Origin: Varroa destructor
Lineage: Eukaryota > Arthropoda > Arachnida > Mesostigmata > Varroidae
Length of the DNA: 64,000 nucleotides
NCBI RefSeq assembly: GCF_002443255.2
Contig: NW_019211455.1
Location: 7,101,959 to 7,165,958, forward strand
Direction: 5' to 3'
In this document: one piece after another, positions 24,127 through 35,338 of the stretch
How the letters are laid out: every line of letters starts with the position of its first letter
How positions within the stretch are numbered: position 1 is the first letter of the stretch
The notes under the pieces: model-generated
What the model was told of the DNA's origin: nothing
The model's input: the letters and a program-made list of their open reading frames with translations, nothing else
Databases searched by the model: none
Position numbers and translations under genes: made by a program

Positions 24127-27100
24127 TTAAGCCTGAAAGTACCTCCTCAACTTTAAAGCTTCCGCTGCCATTTCCTCTTGGCTTCTTGGGCGTTTCTTCG
24201 GCACGGGGTCTTGAAGCTGTGTGTTAAGAGAGACAGACGACAATATATATTGAAAGAATACGTACACCTATCATATCCGTGATGGTAAAAGTGCATAGGT
24301 TCGGACAAATTTTATCTCAGGTAAACATACAAGATGATATAGTGCACTTGTTCTATTAATTTTATCCTAGTATGCAGAAAAGAAGAACGACAACAACCGC
24401 TTTTGGATAAAAATAGTGAAATCAACATTATCGTTAGTTCTTCAAAAATTATTAGAAATCAGTGAGTGTAGATAGCAACTTAGGTGAAATTTAGCTTACA
24501 TATGCTACAGTAATTCATTGTATTTGTTTATGCCAAAGGAAAGCAAAAGGTAAATTTACGGTAGTACACGACGCAAACCTAAAAGAAGTTTACGACACTT
24601 TTTGAACAACTAGAAACCGACCTTTACCTAATCTACAAACGATTATTCTCTAACTGATAGCCTTACACTGAAGTCTCTTTACGTACTACGACACATTTGC
24701 GAAACACAGGGAGCCAATACAACGTGGCCACAGCTCAGCTTCGCTCTTCCCTATCAATTCCTCCTTAACAATTAAGCAATTTTTTTATGCCTGACATTCG
24801 TTTTCTTATACCATTTGAGAAATATAACATTTGAAAGCTATTGCGGTAGACTACCGAACCTGTAATACGGCTCGTTGGAACCCGGCGTCATGAACCTACC
24901 TCTGTATAAATGTCATTGTCATTTTTGAAATCGCCTATATGACGAGGAAGGATATGCACATGCAAGTGGTCTATGCTTCGTCCTGCCAGAGTGCCGTCCT
25001 ATAAGAGAAACAAAGCGGATTCCCAGTAATAGTAGCTCTTCTGCGATAGTCTTGAGAACGCCTGTCGGCTCAATAACGTTCTGTGCATTATTTGGTAAAA
25101 AAAATATATATATATATAGAAACTATTATAACTTTGTAATAGATGTAGCTCTTTCTGATGTACTTCTGACCACTCTATCTAATAGACGCTGCTTTTACTT
25201 AGTGTCACAATTTAATTAATTACTAGTTTCCGTTTTGTATCATAGTTATATTTTCACAGAGTTAACATATTGTTTTAATATATATACTAAATTGACCCAA
25301 GTCACTATAGCTGCTATCGACCATAAATGCCACATTATAATAATGATACACAGGGCATAGGGAAAACTCTAGCATGTAGTTTGCAGGATTTGAAGAAGGT
25401 GTGAATAAATACAGCAATAATAACTTGCGAACGTCACTGGTATTATTCTCAGTTTGAAAAACTGTTGTCTGTGGCGGCCTCTAGAGCCCAGTTCGCCCAA
25501 CTACGCCAAATGCTCTACACTTTAATGATTACTCGTACGTCGTTTCCTGGCATGAGACCTTCACGACGATTGCGGAATCTTCCTAAGCACTTAGGATGAA
25601 TTGGCAAATCAGTGATAATCGCGGCCTTGCAAGTGGCCGCTCCTATAGAACAATGTGTACTGCCTTTGCTCATCATAAAACCAGTAATTTATAAAGCCTT
25701 AGAGCAGATGTCACTGATGCGTCTTTGTTAGGGTTCATGAAAGACTTCTACGCAGAATAAGCCCAGCTGAAGGACACTTTTTTGAAGATTACGATTAATG
25801 AAATTATTTAATTAGCGACCTTTGGTCTTCAAGAATAATTTTAATTCTTTAATAATGTTTAGGATAGATTTGTTTCCAGAATTGTTATCCAATGATTTTC
25901 CCACAACATTTTGCAAAAAGGCCAATCTGCATACATCAAAAATTCCCTTAATAATTTACGTGATACGTTGGCAGAGGATTGTGTGGCAACAATGTAGACG
26001 TTTTCCTTTAACGTTGCTTTGCCAATAGTGACTAATTAATTACTGGTTAAGCTACCACTAAGAGCAGTCTTGAGACTTACTTACAGTTCATAATTCTGTT
26101 ATATGCATTTTAAGTAAGCAGTTCCTGTGTCCATTCCTGTTTTTTTTTTATCTTTATAAAAACATTGCGAACCTGAACAAGTTTAATGCAGAAATTAAGC
26201 ATTGGTAGTACGGTAAATTGGTAGTTCTGTAATCTTATGTCCTATAAATAAAACTAAGCAATCAAGCAGTCGACGTCCGATGACTTCTGCGAAAAAGCAA
26301 GGAAGTGAAGCCCGCAGAAATGATGATGTAGTCTTTTAATATGTATATGAGAGTACCTGTATTGAAATAGTCGAGTCTTCTGCCTTAAACTCCTCCTCGA
26401 CAGCTTTCTGAACTTCACTGATGAGCCAGAACATGTCTCTCGCTTCCTCGGGAGTGATATCTGCCAGTCGGATAGCACTTGCCCTCAAGGGTGCCACTAA
26501 GACGTCTGAGTGCAATCATCGCAAACATCAAGGACGATCGCGTTCAGGGCGTAATTGCGTGCTTACCGAGATATTTTCAAGAGAATTATAAAAAGCTACT
26601 AAGGATAACTCCCAAACACCGAAAACATTTATAATCACTTACGTCGGGGCTTGATTTAGATAATGGTGAACAATACTGTTCCGTTGACAATGCAGTTTGA
26701 GCAAATTCCTGTATCTGTACAATGTGCGTGTAGGTAGGAACCTGTTTGTTACTCAAATTGCTGACAAAGTCGCTAGTGATACCTGTATATTAATGGTGGT
26801 GGAATCCGCTTGATACTCTTGTTCGACGACTGCCTGTACTCGTTTCACTAGCTCGAAGAGGTCCATCCGTTCTACAGATGTCAAATCTTTGAGTCGAAGA
26901 GCGGGACGCAGAGGAGTAACCAAAACATCTGTGGCCCCCCAAAGCGCCCATTGTCAAGAAGCAACGGATGTGCAAGTTAAGGAAAATCACTACAATCCGC
27001 CTTGTTTAAGAAAACAACTACGAGAAAGATCTAGTATATATATTGAGATTAATTGCTTTGAGTTTTTGGAAAACTAATCTAGAAATTCATTGTGAACTTG

Positions 27101-30100
27101 TTTTGGTACCCAAAATCACCACTCGGATTGCACTGCAGGAAGTGACACAAACCAGTCGCGATATGGGATCCCGAACATTCGTCTATTCGTTCTGGGTATA
27201 GTTGCCTATAGCGGAACAAATATCCGCGCCAGGCAAAAGCTCTCCAGAACGTACAATTTTATCTGTAACATGTATTTACTATCTGAAACGAGTAAGAGTT
27301 GCTCGTTCAGTTCATGGATTACCCGGATAGGTACTACCCGTAACACACTTTCACAGATAATTTAACCACTTTCATGGATAATTTAACAAGTCTTATTAAC
27401 GTAGTAAATAAAGTCTACTACACTACTGTGTTCCGTACCCAGGGGATGCCTTATTACAGCTCTTGAAGATCTAATTAGTCTCTAATCTACACTTTTGCGT
27501 CTGTTTTGTATCAAATTTTGATCTCAATTTCAAAATATAACCTAAAATTTGCGAGAACCAGTGATCTAAGCATCCCGACTGATTCTAAACAAACCACTTC
27601 TAAAGCGGTTTCGCTATGAGAGATATAACCTGATTTATCTAGTTATTGTCCTCAAAAATTCTTGTCCGGTCCAACGTGTAGCTAATGATGGTCACTCTAC
27701 CCGTTGGTTTAATTTTTGTTCATAAGATTTTAACAGTGTACGACTCAGTGATTTACCAAATTCGCCCAAATAAACGCTTGAAGTCCATGTAGTAACAGAA
27801 CGAATCGATTGTGTACACATAAAAAATAACATGTTGTTGTCATCGTCAGGATTGATCGTAAAAAGCCTTAGTGTAAAGTTAAATGCACTCAACACAAAGC
27901 TACAGTATGTTGCAGTGTGTTCGCAAGACTTTCAAAAAGGATACGTCCGTTAAGAACGGGCATTTTGTTGACAAACGCCATCGATAACGCAGTTTTGTGA
28001 AAGAGCTGAGATTTACATAGCTGCACTTGGCCGAACTGGTAGGTCTCCTGGGAATCGATACCTGAACGGCAGGAAACAACGAAGAAAAACAGAAATGATT
28101 AACTTTACTATTAATAAATTTCCTTAGAATAATTGACATTCAGAATTAAATTTAGAAAAATAGACGGAAAAATGCTTAGAAATTAATAAATCCGACTAGG
28201 CATTAGCCTCTTGTGTTGCACTTCGTGTAAATGCAGAGATAGATAACCATTACTAATAGAAAAATTGGATGAGTTCATCGGAGTGCGTCAAATATTTAGA
28301 CCTCTGACTGCGAAGGCTGAGCGCGTTACTTCAAGTTACAAATGGACTTAACGCTGTGTATCTGGACGTTCAATAGTCAAAAAAATAAGCTACTTATATT
28401 TTCCTACAAAGCCTTTATGTTCGAACATATTATTGCAATGCATAAACAGGTAAAGGACTCGACAGCCATGGTCAGATTTCATACAATCAGGACGACACAC
28501 ATAATTAAAAGGCAAGCAGACCATCTTACACAGAATAAACAAAACGCACCGCTGTTGCTGTATACAGGAGCAGGCTCTCCGTAGAGGTCAGGCCTACGGT
28601 GGCAGAATACGGGCATTCGCTGGCGAACCGTTTCGAGATATCCCAAGTCTATGTCAGCGTATATCACCTGATTCGTCTTATCTGACGCCTGAGCGATTAC
28701 TCCCCCCCATGGATCGACTACCTTTAAAAAAGAAAATTGATTCTTTTAAACCTTCCCAGTGAAATTCCAGGTTAGTCTTAGGGTTTGAAATAAGCCTGCA
28801 CCATTGTTTTTACATAAATATTAAGTTGTCATAAGTAAATAGGGCGGACCTTAAAATTTAATAATTTCTAAACTACATGACATTAGCAGAGGAAATTTAG
28901 CTGGTGAATGCTCTAGTCTTTTACAAACTTGTGAGTGAAAACCTTGTGAGTGATTGTAAGAGAGATAGATTTAAAAAAAAAAACATTTCGAAGACCAATG
29001 CTTAGTGGTCAAGCTTTTTCTTCGATGGCCTGCGAAGCGATGCGAAAATTCATTGAAGACTAAAAGGACTTCAATATGAAATTTTCATGCATGCACCATA
29101 TGACCCCGATCTTGTATCAGAATATTAACTGTTTTGGCCTCCGTGTTAATTTAGTTTTAACAAAGGGATACAAAAAATCGCGTATGAAAATTGTTCATTC
29201 AGAAACCACAGAAGTTTTACAGCGATGAAGTTGTGGCAATACCAGAAGAATGACAAGAAATTATCGATCAAAGTTGTACATATTTAGTTTTGTAATAATA
29301 TATCAAAATATAATAAAATGTTTGCCTTAATTTTGGCTTAAGAACAACTAATACTTTTCCGACAACCCAATAGTTGCGCAATTTGTACTGCTAAAGGGAA
29401 TTCTGATTCTTTCAAATTTTTATAGGAATCAATGCATGATATCATTATTTATTACAGCCGTGTTGCTTTATACATCTGATAAATACGCATGATTTAGCTA
29501 TTATTCCTGCATGCGCAAAATTCTTGCGATTGCAAAAATGAATATTGGATCTTTAATTATTTGCAGTCATTTCTTATAGTGCATGCGTCATTCTTTATTT
29601 GGACATAATTGAGATAATCCATTGTATAAAGCCCCTCGATACTTATTATATATTCCGATCGCTTCCTAAGTTCTACAAGTTTAAAAAACCAACAAGAAGA
29701 CAGAACACGAATTACCTTTTATCGTAAATGCTACCATAAAGAATGTTGGTCGAAACGCGACGTAAATATAAACACCTGAATTAAAATATAACAAAACACA
29801 TTATGCAGATATTAAGCTAGTAAATACACGTACCATTGAGTGCCCATACGATGATCTCTTCGGACTGTGTTGGCCAATTTGGGCTGCAGCGACTACATAG
29901 CACTGTGTCTCTATAGCGCGCGCTCTTAAAAGAGCTTCCCAGTGAGCGTAGCCTGTGCTGACCGTAAACGCTGATGGGTAGGTGAGAATTTGAGCTCCAG
30001 ATTTTGCCAGACTAAGGGCGAGTTCGGCAAATCGCATATCGTAACAAATGGCCAAACCCACTCGACCAATCGGAGTTTCTACAGGTGCCGTTATCTGACC

Positions 30101-30895
30101 ACCCCTAACTGTAAATTGCGATTCTTTGATTCGGAATGTTGGAATATCGACATCGAATAGGTGCACCTTATCATAGGTAGCTGCTACTTTTCCTTCGGAG
30201 TCAATTACGATGTGGGTGTTGCTAATCTTCTTTAGGTCCTCCTCAGCTAAACGTTCGGGTCGAACGTGAAAGGAACCCAGCGAGATCCAAATATTGTTAT
30301 CAAAAGCGAGTTTGCAATACGATTTCATCAAGGGTCCGTTAAGTGGCTCTGCCAGCTCAAAAGCCTGATCCCGATTCTCACCCACAAAGTCTGTACACTC
30401 CGGAAAGAACACCATCTGAAACATTATATCACCAGATAAATACATTGATAACGTAATCTAATGCGCGTAGTAAATGGTAACGTCGCGTTCAGAGTGAGCG
30501 TTTTAAATGAATTAAGTATGTTCCAATAATAACTGTTAGTAAATGCTATTAAATAAACAAGTAATTTGGTAGTTCATGTTACTAAATTTCTTACTTATTC
30601 AAAGATTACAACATGTATAAAGAATAATCCGCCTTTCGTTCTTTCAAGTAGTTTTTCAACATCGATAAGCACATACCTTAGCACCATTGTTTTTCGCTTG
30701 AACAATAAGCTCAGAGAATTTATTAAAGTTCTCGTCCTTTTTACATGATGACGTAACTTGGCAGACAGCGATTCGGCCCAGTCGATTTTCAGCTGTGGTA
30801 CTCATTGCTCGAAAGTACGTGAGGTACGGCAAAGGACGACAGAAAGGATAAGTCACGACGGAGCTCAACGCTAAGCGAGGTACAGCCTTAAGCAT
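24127..30895 (-). CDS. NitFhit: NitFhit: nitrilase-like amidase fused to Fhit diadenosine hydrolase
   Basis: Minus-strand exons in order: 30677-30895, 29834-30415, 28550-28721, 27945-28061, then 26783-26928 (5A) or 26357-26505 (5B), 24900-24998 and 24127-24216. All borders are GT-AG and all phases match, giving 474 or 475 residues. Nit part: Glu79 in VFFPECTDF, Lys156 in YDKVHLF and Cys197 in AICYDMRF form the nitrilase triad; SYGHSMVVDPWG and HRRPDLYG close the domain. Nit1-type enzymes act as deaminated-glutathione amidases. Fhit part: YQFGQVQL, FVNKMPV, GHVLV and the histidine triad HLHVHI (His423/425/427), ending in a Lys/Arg-rich tail with EEMAAEA; Fhit cleaves Ap3A-type dinucleotides. 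The N-terminus (MLKAVPRLALSSVV) could be a mitochondrial signal, and a second Met at 31 could start a cytosolic form. The fusion matches the fly and nematode arrangement. Confidence 0.95.
26357..26505 (-). other. NitFhit: NitFhit alternative exon 5B
   Basis: A diverged second version of the same exon, 277 bp further downstream in the transcript: HVLVAPLRASAIRLADI, then MFWLISEVQKAVEEEF and ending ISIQ (50 residues). Acceptor TGATTGCACTCAG, donor ATACAG|GTACTC. The first codon is again His (C + AC). About half of its residues equal exon 5A, it has one extra residue, and it has lost the Pro after PLR. It has no stop or frameshift. If it were spliced after exon 5A it would read ACG TCT TAG, an immediate stop. 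Confidence 0.88.
26783..26928 (-). other. NitFhit: NitFhit alternative exon 5A
   Basis: Encodes 49 residues from the His completed by the preceding exon (C + AT) to Gln412: HVLVTPLRPALRLKDL, then FELVKRVQAVVEQEY and ending INIQ. Acceptor GGGGGCCACAG, donor ATACAG|GTATCA. It keeps the HVLVxPLRP pattern and the DL pair of ordinary Fhit, so it looks like the canonical version. Its length, 146 nt, is not a multiple of three. Confidence 0.9.
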
Positions 30896-33800
30896 CACTG
30901 AAAAAAAAGGCAACCAAAATACGTTGTTGAAAACAAAACTGGCCCTCGAATCACCGAAGTGAGTATTCGGAAATGCTATACTGATTTGACTCAGCGAGTA
31001 ATCACCTGAAGTAATATAATTTAAAGAATAGACAAATGGCGTACACAACAAAACAACAACGGGAAGAGACACGAAGCAACCAACTGTCTCAAGACGTAGG
31101 TTTAGCAGAATACTTTCAGTATTTCACTTTTACTCAGGTTATCTTCAAGTAAAAAGAAATAATTCGACCCTTTCGTTAGTGTGAGCCATTTGGACATGGG
31201 CAGTTATCGAGGCACGTAGAAATATTCTCCGACTCTCAAATGCACAATCTGCTATCAGAATATGTTACAACAGAACTTAGACTCAAAATAAAGGCTTATT
31301 ATTCTGAAGCATGTGATGAAAGCCCAGTGTACCAATTCAAGAGGAAGGCGGCCGTGAGAAGAGCGGCTTCAAGAAAAAGCGTGACTCTATACTTATTTGC
31401 ATAATTGCATCGAGCGTATCCTGAATTGGCATTGTCCCTAGAGTGTGTAGGACAGAAATCTAAAGAGAATATCGCCAACTGAGTAAGGCTGGTTGCCTTA
31501 CCCTATTCTCTGAAACGTTCCTTTAAAAAAATCACAGTACGCCGATGTTTGAAGAGATGCTACAATTCGTTAACAATATATGCGCTACTGACTCGGTGTT
31601 TTGTCTGTTCTAACGGTTGATAAATCACGCAACCACTTGTTATTTTTGCGGCTCGATATCCAGTTGGTATATAAACGGTTTCGCAAAAGTTTGTTTAAAG
31701 AAAATGATCAAATATCTTTTAGATTGTTTTTTTCGATTTTGCAGGTCGTTTTAGTTGATGTGTGATCCCAGTGGCTTAAAAAGTACCCGTACATACTGGC
31801 ATACTCTCCAAATAAATTTCAACGATTAAAAAAGTTTGGTCATCCACAAATACTGAAACTATATGTTTTCAAGACAGCATTACACTTTATCAGCATTATA
31901 ATTTTTATGACCACTGTGACTCTTAATGCATGTTTCGGGACAAAAAATTAAATTTTAAAAGCGAGTGTTTAAATATATATTCGTAATACCTAATAGAGAA
32001 CAGTGAGCAACCTTCTCATCCCTCTATAGGTAAAATGTGCTTAGCAAGGGTGCTGGCGGTAAGAGGTTTCAGCCCAGTAAAAAGCTGCTGATTAAATGTC
32101 AATAGACCATTATGACTTCATGAGCATCCCCAATAATATTTCTATTTATTACGAGTACTAATTGATGGGTATTAGTACCATTCAGTTAGCCCGTAACAAG
32201 CTCATACGTATAGACTAGGCTTAACTATCAACTTAAAATTCAGTCCACTGTCCCATGCGGCAAACGAATACATTTTTCTGTAGTAAAGGTACAAGGGAGA
32301 GCCTTTTAGGAGCAGATTTCCGTATTGTAACACACAGCTTAAGTTACTGACGACTAAATGATGGCGTAATTACAATAAAAATATATCGACATGCTCATAT
32401 TTGGTCGTTTTGTGGGTTCTGTTCAAGCTTGTTTTTGGATCACAACACTTGAGCACCCCACATGCAACAACCCATATTAACAGTTCTTCAAAAATATCCG
32501 TTTAGTAAAAGCACTCTGGATTCTATTTCAGTTATTTTAAGCTTTTTCACTAAAACGCATGTTCTATAAAAAGAAGGCAGTTTTTAAATTGAAAGAATTA
32601 AAGAGGCGTAAAGAAGAAAAGACAAATCATATTTTTCTGCTTGGTCTAAAACTTGGTAGATTGCAATACAACGCAAAATCTACGACTGAATGGTTTGTGT
32701 ATCTTTATTTTTTTACAATTTTTTCTATCATAATAGATGACAACATCATCAACATAATTTCTATAGCTTTCTATAATTATTTATAGAGTTAAACGGTAAG
32801 TCCTGTAGCACTTTCACTTCATCAAAAAGGTTCAATGGCTGTGACGATTCTGTAAAAACATCGTTCTTCACGATGCATGGTCTCTGGGGAGATGTTGCAA
32901 AGTAGATAATTCGTTTACACTTATTGTTTTTAGGTGTGTTACCATTATCGCCTAATTCATATTTTTAGCCCACTCACGAGTAGTTTGAGTACTGTATTCT
33001 TAGTAGGCTTTAGAAACTATCGATCGTCGAAGTTATATCAGACATTGCCTGATCTTGGAGAAATGCGAAGTAAAGCTGGTATCGAAAAATGCACTTTTTT
33101 GCCTGAAATGTTCTCTCGGGGCCTTATTTCGATTAAATTCTGTGTTTATTTTTCAGTACTAATCATACAGACTGATAGAAGGCGTCAAGGACTTTTACAT
33201 GTATAACTGCATTCAACCCGTGGCAAGGGACTGAGGACAAAAGCAAGTATATACAAACAGAACGCCAAAGCTTACCATACGACCATTCACTTATATCTAT
33301 ATTTTTCACCATATGTATATTTTTAGATATATCTATGTGAATTTAAATTCGATTTATTTTGAAAGCAAACAGATACATCCACCATGACTTGTAGATTCAG
33401 AAAGTGTAATCTTCCTTTGCGTTCGAATATCCGAATGCGTCTGCTTGCTTAACGTAACATACAACACACCATTCAATGCACACAGAAATAAATATTGATA
33501 TTCGCTTGTTATCACACGCACGGTCGCAGCGTTGTTCTTTTTCTCAGGCGCTCTCGTACCGTGTCATGACGGCCGTTCATGACCACATACGTGACAGTCC
33601 TACCTACAGATCTACCATCATTCATTTAGAAATTCGTACATACAGGTATATTTACAAATCGAATAAACTGTTCGAGAACTACACGACCTATAATTATTGA
33701 GACTATGGGACATCTAGATTGTGCAACAATACACCACAAAGGTTCATTAGTACGCCATTTCAAATAGCTTAAATATGAACATGTATAGTACAGGCGTATT

Positions 33801-34875
33801 TTACATTATTAGATTCAAGTGGAAACAACATTAAAGCAGCTGTAAAGTGCAGAAAGAACATTCGTTTTTCTTAGCCCAGGATCGCTGACTCGATTTTACA
33901 GAATGTGACTTATAAAACATCAGCACACTAATAGACGACCCTGATATAGACCTACAGCACTGCAGCAGGGACGACTGGATTATATTAATGTACAAGGTAT
34001 CGTATTTGTTTAATTTCTAAACGTGAAACTGCCTTGCACAAGATAAGTGCATAAAGCAGATGGCCTTTTTGAATAAACGTGAATTCAAGTTATTAAGGCC
34101 CACGTTTTTTGTATAGTAAATAATCTCTTACTCTTCTTTAAGGTTTCACCGCTTGACACTTGCTTAACATTGTAATAGGTTTGCTTTTTCGCTAGAAAAT
34201 ACCCAACACATACGCAGACATCCATAGAAATGGAAGACGTAGACGCAGAAATGGAAGGTCACATGCGAATCACTACATCATATTTTTATGGTGGATCTGT
34301 ATTATTAACCTTGAAAATTAATTTTCGTAGTGTATGCACGTGTATTTCTGTGTTTTGCATATGTACACAGTACACTTCATGTATTTCATCAATATAAAAT
34401 TATTATTATGATTTTGGGAGGTCATTCAAGTTAATAAGTTACATTATGCTGCAGCTTATTGGAAAACTGTATAAAACATGACCTGCGGCAAACAGTTCGA
34501 TCTATTTTTTCACAAGCTTCTCAGCAACATAAAAATCACGATCTTAATAGGCTATAACATCAATCATGCATAATTGTTGTAGGAGCCGAGTAACGAAACA
34601 AATTCGTACTGAACCAATTAGCATAAATAATAGGAATTATGTGTGGTTTCACAACTATAGCGCTTTGCGTTGACATACCGCTAAACCTTTGATTGCGAAT
34701 AGACATGACTAACGTCTTTTTCGTGCATGACAAAATAAGAACGGAGGGTCTATCATACAGAATAATCATTTGATATAATTAGGAAAATGGGTAAAAATAG
34801 TGAAATTGTAAGAGAATGACTTTGCATACAGTATACTGCTTGTAATCTGCAAGAGGTTTACCGCAACTATATACC
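30896..34875. other. Intergenic region, no recognised gene
   Basis: Upstream of NitFhit and downstream of the SUMO protease. The first few hundred bases should hold the NitFhit 5' UTR and promoter, but no TATA box or other site stands out. Short frames at 32559-32786 and 33476-33700 (both +) have no domain. No repeat or RNA gene is seen. Confidence 0.4.
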
Positions 34876-34881
34876 TTTATT
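34876..34881 (-). promoter_or_regulatory. Possible poly(A) signal of the SUMO protease gene
   Basis: AATAAA on the minus strand about 460 nt past the SUMO-protease stop codon. It is the nearest exact signal I see in the right place. Confidence 0.35.
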
Positions 34882-35338
34882 TTAAATTAACTATTTTCGT
34901 GATGCGACTGCAATGTAAGCCGATTATAAAGAAGTGTGCGGTGTCTTCGCCTTGTGTTTCGACCTGCCGCCGTTAACCATAACACCGGGTTCATCGAATG
35001 ATTTGCTTTTTAAAACTTCGACCAAGATCTATTGCCATGTAATACATTGGTAGTAAAAAATAGATTAAGTTCGTTAATACTTTTACTAGAATTTCTTACG
35101 TCGGTCAGCTGAAGGGCAAAGAGTTGAAAAAAATAATTTGTTTCATGTATTTCAAGTTTACATTTTCACGGAACTAGTCACAAGCTTGGTTACCCACTTA
35201 CGTATACATACTGTGGACCGAAACTCGCAAATTCAACAAGAAAACGTTTTATATTCTGTAGGGGACAATTCAGTATCGAGAAACAACACTTTTGTGACTC
35301 TTTATGCCTGTCCGCTCGTGTGCGGTAGCACTGGTTCA

